Assembly: GCA_023453025.1 (NCBI GenBank)
Contig: JAEXUD010000004.1
Coordinates: 62,001 to 126,000 of the forward strand
Reading direction: 5' to 3'
Source: Bacillota bacterium
Lineage (GTDB): Bacteria; Bacillota; Clostridia; Tissierellales; Sedimentibacteraceae
DNA: 64,000 nucleotides
In this document: positions 25,079-33,505 of the stretch, in pieces
Numbering within the stretch: the first letter of the stretch is position 1
Layout: each line of letters opens with the position of its first letter
Made by a program: the position numbers and the translations under genes
The notes under the pieces: model-generated
Seen by the model: only the letters and a program-made list of their open reading frames with translations
Databases searched by the model: none
What the model was told of the DNA's origin: nothing

Positions 25079-25993
25079 ATGAAAATAAAAACAGTTGCAT
25101 TAATTGGAATGGGTGCAGTAGGAACGGTTTACGGGAATCTGCTGTATAAAAAGTTTGGTTCGGATTTTGCTGTTATTACGGATGAATCAAGAAAAGAAAA
25201 ATCAAGAAAAAGTGGATTTACTTTGAACAACGATACTTTTTATCCAAATATTGCCTCGAATGGTGAAAATAATATCAAATACGATTTAATAATATTTTGT
25301 GTGAAGAATTATCAGCTTGAAGGTGCTATAGAAGATGTGAGAAGCTTTGTCGGTGAAAACACCATAATGATAACATTATTAAATGGAGTTACAGCAAGGA
25401 CAAGGATTCATGCTGCTTATCCGGATAACAAGGTTCTTTACGGCTTAGTCATGAAAATAGATGCTATAAGGACTGAAAACAAGGTAATAAATACTGTGAA
25501 TGGCGAAATACATTTAGGTGATGCTGACAATACCATAATTTCAAAAGAAGTACAAGCGGTTGTTGACTGCTTTAATGATACAGGCATAAAAAATATTGTA
25601 TTTGATGATATGATAAGAATGGTGTGGAAGAAATTCATGCTGAATGTTGGTGTAAATCAGGTTACTGCTGTAACAAGAGCAACCTATGGCAATGTTACAA
25701 GCATTGATACTAATTTAATATTATTTAAAAAAGCGATGCTTGAAGTGCTTACAATTGCAAAAGCTACAAATATTGATTTAAAAGAAGAAGATATTGATGA
25801 GTTTGTGGAGCTCATGAGTAATTTTTCTCCTAATGGCAAGACTTCAATGCTTCAGGATGTTGAAGCAAAGAGGAAGACAGAAGTTGATTATTTTGCAGGG
25901 ACCGTTGTAGAAATGGGCGAGAAGCTTAATATACCAACACCTGTGAACTATGTGCTTTATTGCATTATAAAGTCTATTGAACAATTATATTAA
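25079..25993 (+). CDS. panE: 2-dehydropantoate 2-reductase family protein
   Basis: A 304-aa NADP-dependent reductase. The N-terminal Rossmann motif is ALIGMGAVGTVYG. The ketopantoate reductase C-terminal helical domain has WKKFMLNVGVNQVTAVT and the terminal KTSMLQDVEAKRKTEVDYFAG, both diagnostic. It reduces 2-dehydropantoate to pantoate in coenzyme A synthesis, although paralogues act on other 2-oxoacids. The ATG at 25079 is preceded by AGGTGAT; a GTG at 25070 is possible. tatC follows 19 bases later, so the two are probably transcribed together. Confidence 0.88.
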   Translation: MKIKTVALIGMGAVGTVYGNLLYKKFGSDFAVITDESRKEKSRKSGFTLNNDTFYPNIASNGENNIKYDLIIFCVKNYQLEGAIEDVRSFVGENTIMITLLNGVTARTRIHAAYPDNKVLYGLVMKIDAIRTENKVINTVNGEIHLGDADNTIISKEVQAVVDCFNDTGIKNIVFDDMIRMVWKKFMLNVGVNQVTAVTRATYGNVTSIDTNLILFKKAMLEVLTIAKATNIDLKEEDIDEFVELMSNFSPNGKTSMLQDVEAKRKTEVDYFAGTVVEMGEKLNIPTPVNYVLYCIIKSIEQLY

Positions 25994-26012
25994 AGGTGAG
26001 CAGGTTGACATT

Positions 26013-26756
26013 ATGAGAAAAAAAAATGAAAAAAAAGAAGAGAAAAATTTAACAATCGTAGGGCATTTGGATGAACTAAGAAAGAGATTGATATATTCAA
26101 GTATCGTACTGGTTATTTCTGTATTGGCATGTTATAACTTTTCTGAACCGATAGTTAAAAATATAATTGACATAGCAGGCAATGTAAACTTTGTATTTAT
26201 TGCACCGGCTGAGCTGTTAATGTCATATATAAAAATATCAGTAATTGCAGGTGTTGTAGTAGCCGCTCCATTTTTATTCCTGCAAGTCTGGATGTTTGTC
26301 AGCCCCGGACTTGTAAAAAATGAAAGAAGAACAATTGCTGTTTCTTTGTTTATCGGTGGATTGTTTTTTATACTAGGTGTGGTATTTGCATACTTGGTGG
26401 TATTACCTATAATGCTCAAGTTTTTCATGGGATTCCAGATAGAACAAATTGAAGAAATGATTAGTTTCAGTAATTATTTATCTTTTGTCATAAGCACACT
26501 GTTGTCATTTGGAATTATATTTGAACTTCCGATTATTATGGTTATTTTGACAAAGTTCCATATATTAAAGGTAAGCTTTATAAAGAAAAACCGTAAGTAT
26601 ACAGTATTGATCATATTTATACTTGCAGCCATTTTAACACCGCCGGATGTAATTACACAAACATTGCTGGCAGGACCTATGATACTTTTGTTTGAGGTGG
26701 GAGTATTATTCTCGTCAATTGTTGAGAAAAAAGATAAGAAGGAAATTGCAAAATAA
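26013..26756 (+). CDS. tatC: Sec-independent translocase TatC
   Basis: A 247-aa membrane protein with six helices. The N-terminal TIVGHLDELRKRLIYS is the family signature (GHLxELRxR), and FVSPGLVKNERR with the conserved FELP further on fits TatC. TatC recognises twin-arginine signals and recruits TatA; tatA and a predicted Tat client lie about 16 kb upstream on the other strand. AGCAGG precedes the ATG at 26013; an earlier in-frame ATG at 25977 overlaps panE and has no site. It is in an operon with panE. Confidence 0.95.
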   Translation: MRKKNEKKEEKNLTIVGHLDELRKRLIYSSIVLVISVLACYNFSEPIVKNIIDIAGNVNFVFIAPAELLMSYIKISVIAGVVVAAPFLFLQVWMFVSPGLVKNERRTIAVSLFIGGLFFILGVVFAYLVVLPIMLKFFMGFQIEQIEEMISFSNYLSFVISTLLSFGIIFELPIIMVILTKFHILKVSFIKKNRKYTVLIIFILAAILTPPDVITQTLLAGPMILLFEVGVLFSSIVEKKDKKEIAK

Positions 26757-26790
26757 GCATTGATATAATTTGATTAAAATCTAAAGTATT

Positions 26791-26819
26791 TGACAAAAAT
26801 TTGAGCAGGCTATATAATA
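26791..26819 (+). promoter_or_regulatory. Consensus sigma-A promoter of mnmA
   Basis: TTGACA (26791-26796), a spacer of exactly 17, and TATAAT (26814-26819). The start of transcription should fall near 26826, only about 14 bases before a terminator hairpin. Confidence 0.8.
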
Positions 26820-26839
26820 AAAATATAAACAGCTTATAG

Positions 26840-26865
26840 ACAGGACAGTGATGTCCTGTTTTTTT
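26840..26865 (+). terminator. Terminator-like hairpin in the mnmA leader
   Basis: ACAGGACA/TGTCCTGT form a perfect 8-bp stem with a GTGA loop, followed by seven T residues. It lies between the mnmA promoter and its ribosome site (AGGAGA), so it is either an attenuator or the read-through terminator of panE-tatC. Confidence 0.75.
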
Positions 26866-26880
26866 AGAATAGGAGAAAGT

Positions 26881-27957
26881 ATGAAGAAAAAGGTTATGGT
26901 AGCTATGAGCGGCGGAGTTGACAGCTCTGTTGCAGCAGTCTTGCTTAGAGACCAGGGTTATGATATATGCGGTGCAACTTTGAAGCTGTTCAGCAGCGAG
27001 GATGTTTTGACCTCCTGCAGAACAAGAACATGCTGTTCTTTAGAGGATGTTGAGGACGCCAGAAGTGTTTGCTACAAATTAGGTATTGAGCATTTTGTAT
27101 TTAATTTTGGTGAAACCTTCAGGGAAGAGGTTATACAAAAATTTGCCGACAGCTATGAAGCAGGCAATACACCAAACCCATGTATTGACTGCAACAGATA
27201 TATCAAGTTCAGTAAGCTTATAGAAAGAGCAATTTTAATGGAAAAGGATTATATATCAACAGGTCACTATGCTCAGATAGAATATAACAAGGAAAGTAAA
27301 AGATACCTTTTGAAGAAATCAGTTGACCAATCAAAGGACCAAAGCTATGTTTTGTATGTTCTCTCGCAGCATGATCTGTCAAGGACGTTACTTCCGTTAG
27401 GAAGCATGTACAAGACAGAGGTGCGAAAAATTGCAGAAGAAAGAGATTTAATTAATGCCAGGAAGCCTGACAGCCAGGATATATGCTTTGTACAGGATGG
27501 GGATTATGCAGGGTTTCTTGAAAATAAAATGGGAATTAAGTCTAATATGGGTAAGTTTGTAGATATAAACGGAAATGCTGTGGGAGAGCACAAGGGAATA
27601 ATACACTATACTGTCGGACAAAGAAAAGGTCTTGGCGTAGCATTGGGAAGACCGGCCTATGTAGTCAATAAAAATAAAAACACCAATACTGTTATGTTAG
27701 GCGGAGAAGAAGATTTGTATACTGATAGATTACATGCAGGAGACATTAATATGATTGCTGTTGAAAAGCTTGCTTCATCAATGAACGCAACAGTAAAAAC
27801 AAGATACAGCCAGAAGGAAGACGCAGCTGTGCTGCATCCTATTGATGAAGATAATATACTTGTAGAATTCAAGAATAAGCAGCGGGCAATCACACCTGGT
27901 CAGGCTGTAGTGTTTTATGATGGAGAATATGTAATCGGCGGAGGCACAATTCTCTAA
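26881..27957 (+). CDS. mnmA: tRNA-specific 2-thiouridylase MnmA
   Basis: A 358-aa enzyme of usual length. The PP-loop MVAMSGGVDSSVAA binds ATP. Catalytic Cys101 lies in TPNPCIDCN and the partner Cys202 in SQDICFV, with VGQRKGLG downstream. It inserts sulfur at U34 of tRNA Lys, Glu and Gln. The ATG at 26881 follows AGGAGAAAGT; the upstream ATG at 26848 is inside the leader hairpin and is rejected. It is monocistronic, with a consensus promoter and a strong terminator. Confidence 0.95.
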   Translation: MKKKVMVAMSGGVDSSVAAVLLRDQGYDICGATLKLFSSEDVLTSCRTRTCCSLEDVEDARSVCYKLGIEHFVFNFGETFREEVIQKFADSYEAGNTPNPCIDCNRYIKFSKLIERAILMEKDYISTGHYAQIEYNKESKRYLLKKSVDQSKDQSYVLYVLSQHDLSRTLLPLGSMYKTEVRKIAEERDLINARKPDSQDICFVQDGDYAGFLENKMGIKSNMGKFVDINGNAVGEHKGIIHYTVGQRKGLGVALGRPAYVVNKNKNTNTVMLGGEEDLYTDRLHAGDINMIAVEKLASSMNATVKTRYSQKEDAAVLHPIDEDNILVEFKNKQRAITPGQAVVFYDGEYVIGGGTIL

Positions 27958-27996
27958 AATTTACCTGATTCAGCCTGAAGAAATTTAATAACCATT

Positions 27997-28041
27997 AAAT
28001 ATCCTGTAAGGCATCAAAGGATCCTTGCAGGATATTTTTTT
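27997..28041 (+). terminator. Intrinsic terminator of mnmA
   Basis: AAATATCCTGTAAGG and CCTTGCAGGATATTT pair throughout (one G-U), followed by a T-run, about 40 bases after the mnmA stop. Confidence 0.85.
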
Positions 28042-28097
28042 GTCAATAGGTATCACTAGAAATAATACCCATTGAGTTAAATCATGTTTAAATGATG

Positions 28098-28865
28098 CTA
28101 TTCATTAAAATCCTCAGGTATTAAATGTAATACTCTATAGTCTACATGGTTTAAAAATATCTTCTTGGCTTTAGTAAAATTACGAGATTTTATTGCCTCA
28201 TACAGTGCGGTATGACTGTTCATAGAAGCAATAAAAGCGTCAATGTTACCAACTTGTATACTTTTTTTAAAACGTCCCAATGCAATAGTATATAAGTATT
28301 CCTTAATAATTTCTTGTGCACTTTTGTATGATAGAATATACAACGAGTTTTTAGATAATTCGCAAATAGTAAAATGTACATTAAAATCGTTTAGTGCTAT
28401 GCTTTTTAGTTTTTGTTCATATGTATGTTTGAAGTCTTCAATATCAACACTAAAAAATTCACTTGCATAATCAACACAGGCAAGCTTGAGTTTTTCCAGC
28501 TCATCATCACTTGAGTTAAGGATAGTCAGTCTAATACACTCCAAATCTATTAATTTTCTAAATTCCTTAACATCCTCCATCATTTTAGGATGCACAACTA
28601 AAGACGGTACATCCTTTAGCACATCTTCTATTTTGAAACTGTTAACATATGTTCCATCCCCTGCCTTGGTAGTTACCAGACCAAGTGCATTAAGTCTTTG
28701 TAATGCTGAACGTACTGTTAATCTGCTTACATTATATATTTTAGTAAGTTCATTTTCAGTGGGAAGCTTATCCCCATCTTTTAATTCTCCGTTAAATATG
28801 GAATCCTTTAGTATATCTGTAAGCTGTTCACTGAGACTGTTTTTTTTAATTATCTTACGATTCAT
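28098..28865 (-). CDS. FadR-subfamily GntR transcriptional regulator
   Basis: A 255-aa regulator. The N-terminal winged helix (about 8-75: LPTENELTKIYNVSRLTVRSALQRLNALGLV) is the GntR DNA-binding domain. The C-terminal all-helical FCD domain (about 95-240) keeps D/H metal-site positions such as DFNVHF and NSHTALYEAI. It is divergent from a sugar-acid operon, with two matching palindromes in between, so it is very likely the local repressor responding to the substrate or an intermediate of that pathway. The ligand is unknown. Confidence 0.9.
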   Translation of the reverse strand: MNRKIIKKNSLSEQLTDILKDSIFNGELKDGDKLPTENELTKIYNVSRLTVRSALQRLNALGLVTTKAGDGTYVNSFKIEDVLKDVPSLVVHPKMMEDVKEFRKLIDLECIRLTILNSSDDELEKLKLACVDYASEFFSVDIEDFKHTYEQKLKSIALNDFNVHFTICELSKNSLYILSYKSAQEIIKEYLYTIALGRFKKSIQVGNIDAFIASMNSHTALYEAIKSRNFTKAKKIFLNHVDYRVLHLIPEDFNE

Positions 28866-28929
28866 GTCATCATCCTTTAATTATTAATAATATTAAACTA
28901 TATTAATTGATATTTAACAATCCTGTACA

Positions 28930-28942
28930 GTTGTAATACAAG
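28930..28942. promoter_or_regulatory. GntR operator near the regulator gene
   Basis: GTTGTAATACAAG is a palindrome around a central A (TTGTA-A-TACAA). It is nearly identical to the site at 29094-29106 and matches the TTGT-N-ACAA style of FadR-type regulators. It lies 65 bases upstream of the regulator start, which suggests autoregulation. Confidence 0.6.
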
Positions 28943-29066
28943 AATAACAGTTTTTATAAATTTTTGCAAGCTAAATATTTTACCGGCAAAATTGCAGAAA
29001 AATCAGCTTATAAAATTGTATAGCATAAATATAATAAAAAAATGCAAATGTTTTCAAATAAACATA

Positions 29067-29095
29067 TTGACAAACACATACTGCAAATATATACT
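29067..29095 (+). promoter_or_regulatory. Sigma-A promoter of sugar-acid operon
   Basis: TTGACA (29067-29072), a 17-base spacer and TATACT (29090-29095), about 70 bases before the first gene. The operator at 29094-29106 overlaps the -10 edge and start point. Confidence 0.8.
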
Positions 29096-29106
29096 TGTAT
29101 TACAAG
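29094..29106. promoter_or_regulatory. GntR operator over the operon start point
   Basis: CTTGTATTACAAG is a perfect palindrome with a central T, overlapping the end of the -10 and the likely transcription start, which is a repressor position. Confidence 0.7.
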
Positions 29107-29163
29107 CATATAAGAATACCGCACAATAAACGGTATTAATAAATTCTTTATTGGGAGGAAAAA

Positions 29164-30354
29164 ATGAAAATTACAAAAGTAGATGTATTGTTGGTCACTA
29201 CTGCAAACCCGATTTGGCGTCCGATACTATGTCGCATTCACACAGATGAAGGTATTTACGGTGACGGGGAAGCCGCTGTAGCATATGTAAGCAGCCAAAC
29301 TGCTGCTTATGGTATGATACAGGATTTGGCAAAGTTAATTATTGGTATGGATCCATTAAAAAATGAAGTAATTTGGGACAAGCTTTATAAAAGTACATTT
29401 TGGGGGCAAAATGGAGGACCTATCGTATTTTCCGGAATAAGTGCAATTGATATAGCGTTATGGGATATTAAAGGAAAATATTTTAAAACGCCGTTGCATG
29501 TGCTTCTTGGAGGAAAACGCAGGGACAGGCTTCGTGCTTATGCCAGTCAGCTTCAGTTTGGCTGGGAACTTGATTGGGAGGGACCCACTACAGGAATACC
29601 GCAATGCACTCCTGAGGATTATGCTGCGACTTGCAGAAAAGCAATGAATGAAGGCTATGATGCAGTTAAAATAGACTTTTTTACTTTTGATAAGGATGGA
29701 ACACCATTTACAGAGGAAGAACGAACCAGATTAATTAAACCTTATTACATAAATTTAATTGAAGACAGGCTTAAAGCAATACGTAAAGAATGCGGTTATG
29801 ACTTGGATATAATAATCGAAAATCATTCTTTTCCTGATGCGCAGGGTGCGGTTCAAATAGGTCAGATGGCTGAAAAATACAGAATTATGTATTTTGAAGA
29901 ACCTAATACGCCGACACCATTTATGCAGGCTTATATTGCCGGCAAGGTTAACATTCCTCAAGCAAGCGGTGAAAGAATTTATGGCAGATGGCAGTATGCA
30001 CCATATTTCGAAAATAAGTCTCTTCAAGTCATACAACCTGATATAGGAAATTGCGGCGGGATTACTGAAGCAAAGAAAATCTGTGATATGGCTTATACTT
30101 ATGATGTCAGTGTGCAAGCTCATGTGTGTGCTACACCTCTTTCCACATCTGTGGCACTGCATCTGGAATCCGTAATTCCTAATTTTGTTATTCATGAGCA
30201 TCATGTAAATAATAGGTGTGTTTGCAACTATAATCTTTCCAAATATAATCCACAGCCTGTAAATGGGTATATAGAGGTTCCAAATGAACCGGGTATTGGC
30301 AATGAAATTACTGAGGAAGCATATAGATTAGCCCAGGTAGTGACAATAAAATAA
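29164..30354 (+). CDS. Enolase-superfamily sugar-acid dehydratase (MR/MLE type), copy 1
   Basis: A 396-aa mandelate racemase/muconate lactonizing-type protein. The N-terminal capping domain covers about residues 1-125, then the barrel. Metal-ligand positions appear as the Glu in IIIENHS, FEEPN and SGERIYGRW. QPDIGNCGG and HVCATPLS provide the Asp and His expected of the general base, and HEHH is near the end. This fits galactonate dehydratase or galactarolactone cycloisomerase-like enzymes, but the sugar acid cannot be fixed. It leads an operon with TRAP transporter genes and is more diverged than the two copies downstream. GGGAGG precedes the ATG. Confidence 0.85.
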   Translation: MKITKVDVLLVTTANPIWRPILCRIHTDEGIYGDGEAAVAYVSSQTAAYGMIQDLAKLIIGMDPLKNEVIWDKLYKSTFWGQNGGPIVFSGISAIDIALWDIKGKYFKTPLHVLLGGKRRDRLRAYASQLQFGWELDWEGPTTGIPQCTPEDYAATCRKAMNEGYDAVKIDFFTFDKDGTPFTEEERTRLIKPYYINLIEDRLKAIRKECGYDLDIIIENHSFPDAQGAVQIGQMAEKYRIMYFEEPNTPTPFMQAYIAGKVNIPQASGERIYGRWQYAPYFENKSLQVIQPDIGNCGGITEAKKICDMAYTYDVSVQAHVCATPLSTSVALHLESVIPNFVIHEHHVNNRCVCNYNLSKYNPQPVNGYIEVPNEPGIGNEITEEAYRLAQVVTIK

Positions 30355-30407
30355 GTGATACAAAAATTTTTTTTGAATAAATAAAAAATAAAGAGAGAGG
30401 TAAAATT

Positions 30408-31571
30408 ATGAGACTAAAAAAACAAACTGCATTATTATTGACAGTAATCATGGTATTAAACATGGCATTGACAGGCTGCGGAACGAAAGATACACAAACG
30501 GGAACACCAACGGACAAACCTTCAGGGACAAGCGGTGGGATGACATTGGAAGAATACTCATTATCTGTGGCAACCCCTCTTTCAGCAGAAGATGCGGCAA
30601 TAGACATAGAGGCAAAGTCCGACAATCCTGATAAGCTGGTTTGGAGGCATGCAAACGTTACAAACAACCTTATAGATTCTCCGGCTGTCAGAGGAGACAG
30701 ACAGTTTTTAATAGAAATGAAAAAACGTCTTGGAGACAAGGTTGAATTCCAGATATTTCATGGCGGTGTTTTAGGAACAACATCGGACCAGCTTCTTGGG
30801 GGATTGCAGAACAGAAATTTTGAAAGTGTTTCATATAACGTAGGTGCAATGGCTGAATATACAAATGCTTTTATGCCGTTTGATGTTATGTTTTTGATAC
30901 CTGATTTGGAAACAGCTTTTAAAGTGGTTGCAGGCGAGCCCGGGGAGCTGATGAGACAAGAATGCATAAAAGATACCGGATTAAACGTTTTATTCATGGG
31001 AGCAATAGGAATGAGACATATCACCAATAACAAAAAACCTATAACATCCGTTGCTGATATGAAAGGAATGAAAATCCGTGTGCAGAACAACCCGTTACAT
31101 CTTCTTGCATTTAAAGAATTAGGATGCGCGCCGACGCCAATAGCCTACGCAGAATTGTTTACCAGCCTTCAGCAGGGTGTTGTGGACGGACAGGAAAATC
31201 CTATAGCTAATATCTATGCACAAAATTATGTAGAGGTACAAAAGTATATGACTTTAGCAGATCACCTCTATACGGCCGGCGGTACTATTGTAAACAATGA
31301 TTGGCTGCTTGAGCAGTCTCCTGAAATCCAGCAGGCTGTTAAGGAATCTGCAGCCATTGCACAGGCATATTCAGGACCGGAATTACAAAAAACAGAAGAA
31401 GCCCTTTTAAAATGGATTACAGATAAGGGAATGCAGGTTACAGTGCTGAGCGATGAGGCAAAAGCAGAGTTCAAGGAAATTTCAATGGGAACCTGGGATG
31501 AAGCAGCTGAAATAATTGGTGTTGATTATTTTAACCAGGTGAGAGAGTCTATTGAAAAAATCTCCAAGTAA
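30408..31571 (+). CDS. dctP: TRAP transporter substrate-binding lipoprotein
   Basis: A 387-aa DctP family protein. The signal peptide ends in the lipobox ALTGCG (Cys about 24), followed by a flexible Thr/Gly/Ser-rich linker to about residue 75. The binding domain includes KIRVQNNPLH with the carboxylate-binding Arg and LFTSLQQGVVDGQENP, the family signature. It captures an organic acid, presumably an aldonate, uronate or aldarate, given its dehydratase neighbours, and delivers it to DctQM. It is about 40 residues longer than usual because of the linker. GAGAGAGG precedes the ATG. Confidence 0.93.
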   Translation: MRLKKQTALLLTVIMVLNMALTGCGTKDTQTGTPTDKPSGTSGGMTLEEYSLSVATPLSAEDAAIDIEAKSDNPDKLVWRHANVTNNLIDSPAVRGDRQFLIEMKKRLGDKVEFQIFHGGVLGTTSDQLLGGLQNRNFESVSYNVGAMAEYTNAFMPFDVMFLIPDLETAFKVVAGEPGELMRQECIKDTGLNVLFMGAIGMRHITNNKKPITSVADMKGMKIRVQNNPLHLLAFKELGCAPTPIAYAELFTSLQQGVVDGQENPIANIYAQNYVEVQKYMTLADHLYTAGGTIVNNDWLLEQSPEIQQAVKESAAIAQAYSGPELQKTEEALLKWITDKGMQVTVLSDEAKAEFKEISMGTWDEAAEIIGVDYFNQVRESIEKISK

Positions 31572-31672
31572 GCTTTTACCAGAAGTTTTAGAAAAAAACT
31601 CTATAAATCTAAACAAAGGTAATTGCGTTATTTAAACGCAATTACCTGCCATATAGAAGAGGAGGCTAAGAT

Positions 31673-32161
31673 TTGAAAAAGTATTTGAATAATATTGAAG
31701 TTTATTTGGGCTCAATATGCTCTATAGCAATGGTAGTTATTTTGTTTATGCAAGTAGTGTCCCGATATGTATTTAATAATGCATTTTCCTGGGCTGAAGA
31801 GCTGGCAATAATATTATTTGTTTTGTCAACATATTTTGGTGCGACAGCGGCCATAACTACAAAGCAGCATCTTAGGCTTGAAGTCATAACAGAGAAATTA
31901 AGTCCTAAAAACAAATTGAGGTTGGAAATTGTTAATAATGCTTTTTTTGCATTGTTTAATGTAATTGTTCTTACAGGTGTGGTTCCAATGGTGCAGAGAC
32001 TGAGAGAAAACGGTACGGAGACTGCGGTTACACATATACCAAAATGGAGTGTTTATATTTTTCTCCCTGTCCTGTTTGTTCTGATGATAGTACGGCTGAT
32101 ACAGTCCAGCATGGATAATTTAAAGAAGATAAAAGCACTTGATGAAGAGAAAACGGTTTAA
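31673..32161 (+). CDS. dctQ: TRAP transporter small permease
   Basis: A 162-aa DctQ protein with four membrane helices and the family stretch RYVFNNAFSWAEELAIILFVLSTYFGA. The start codon is TTG at 31673, supported by GAGGAGG seven bases upstream; no ATG fits. It is the small subunit of the Na+-driven TRAP transporter, between the binding protein and the large subunit, 11 bases from dctM. Before it, at about 31623-31647, TTGCG(T)...CGCAATT arms form a hairpin that may tune expression. Confidence 0.92.
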   Translation: MKKYLNNIEVYLGSICSIAMVVILFMQVVSRYVFNNAFSWAEELAIILFVLSTYFGATAAITTKQHLRLEVITEKLSPKNKLRLEIVNNAFFALFNVIVLTGVVPMVQRLRENGTETAVTHIPKWSVYIFLPVLFVLMIVRLIQSSMDNLKKIKALDEEKTV

Positions 32162-32172
32162 GGAGGGATCAT

Positions 32173-33456
32173 ATGGAATCAGCAGTATTATTTATTTCAG
32201 CAGCGGGATTGTTGGCGATTGGAGTGCCGGTGGGGATTTCAATCGGTCTGGCCATAATTGCGGTTGCCTTTGCATTTGATACAACAAATATAGGTTTTAT
32301 AGCTCAGCAGATGTATTCAGGATTTGAATCATTACCATTAACTGCAATTCCATGCTTTATGCTGGCAGGAGCTGTTATGGAAACAGGCGGACTTTCTAAA
32401 CGGCTTGTCAATGCGGCAAGCAAAATGGTTGGAAATACAACAGGAGGCTTAGGAACGGTTACAGTTATAGCGTGCTTGTTTTTTGGAGCAATATCCGGCT
32501 CCGGACCGGCGACGGTTGCTGCAATCGGCGGTATAATGATACCATATATGGTTAAAGCAGGGTATGACAGAACCTATGCAACAGGATTGTCGGCGGTTGC
32601 CGGAGGGCTTGGTATAATTATGCCTCCAAGTATACCTTTAGTAATCTATGGTGTTGCGACAACAACTTCAATCGGTGATTTATTCCTTGCAGGAATAGGT
32701 CCTGCTTTTATCGTCGGAAGCATACTTGCGTTAGTCAATATTTATCAGTCAAAAAAATTAGGGTATTTCGGAAACGGAGAAAAATTTTCATTTATAGAGT
32801 TAATCAAGGCAGTATGGGATGCGAAGTGGGCGTTATTAATGCCATTGATTATTTTGGGCGGCATATACGGAGGAATTTTTACTCCGACTGAGGCGGCGGT
32901 GGTAGCTATATTTTATGGAATAATTGTAGGGAAATACGGCTATAAGGAATTAACATGGAAGGGTGTCCTTGATATTTTTATAAAAAACACATCATTTGTA
33001 GGGGGAATTTTATTGACATTTGCTCCGGCTGCAGCATTAGGTGCGGTACTGGCCTTGCTGAGAATACCTACAGCCTTAACAGACTTCTTGCTGGGCCTAT
33101 CTTCAAATAAAATAGTTGTATTGCTTATAGTTAATGTGTTTCTTGTATTTGTCGGGATGGTAGTTGATACAACAGCTGCCAATATAATATTTTCACCGAT
33201 TCTGTTAACAGCACTTAGACCTTTTGGGGTGGATCCCGTACATTTCGGGTTATTGATGACTATCAACCTGGCAATTGGTTTTGTCACACCTCCGGTAGCA
33301 GGCAATTTGTTTGTGGCATCGGGTATGACCGGAATTCCAATGGATAAGATTGTCAGAAAGGCATTGCCATTCATTGTATCCATGTTCATTGCGCTACTGA
33401 TTGTTACCTATGTACCTGCAACATCTATCGGTATATTAAAACTATTAGGCAGGTAA
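32173..33456 (+). CDS. dctM: TRAP transporter large permease
   Basis: A 427-aa DctM of normal length with about twelve membrane segments. Characteristic stretches are PLTAIPCFMLAGAVMETGGLS, FFGAISGSGPATVAAIG, and MTINLAIGFVTPPVAGNLFVASG. It forms the transport channel for the organic acid delivered by DctP. AAGGAGG precedes the ATG, 11 bases after dctQ. The operon continues into two further enolase-superfamily genes. Confidence 0.95.
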   Translation: MESAVLFISAAGLLAIGVPVGISIGLAIIAVAFAFDTTNIGFIAQQMYSGFESLPLTAIPCFMLAGAVMETGGLSKRLVNAASKMVGNTTGGLGTVTVIACLFFGAISGSGPATVAAIGGIMIPYMVKAGYDRTYATGLSAVAGGLGIIMPPSIPLVIYGVATTTSIGDLFLAGIGPAFIVGSILALVNIYQSKKLGYFGNGEKFSFIELIKAVWDAKWALLMPLIILGGIYGGIFTPTEAAVVAIFYGIIVGKYGYKELTWKGVLDIFIKNTSFVGGILLTFAPAAALGAVLALLRIPTALTDFLLGLSSNKIVVLLIVNVFLVFVGMVVDTTAANIIFSPILLTALRPFGVDPVHFGLLMTINLAIGFVTPPVAGNLFVASGMTGIPMDKIVRKALPFIVSMFIALLIVTYVPATSIGILKLLGR

Positions 33457-33505
33457 GATAATGTCGTAGGATGTTTTATTATTCAATTATAAGGAGAAAG
33501 CAATT

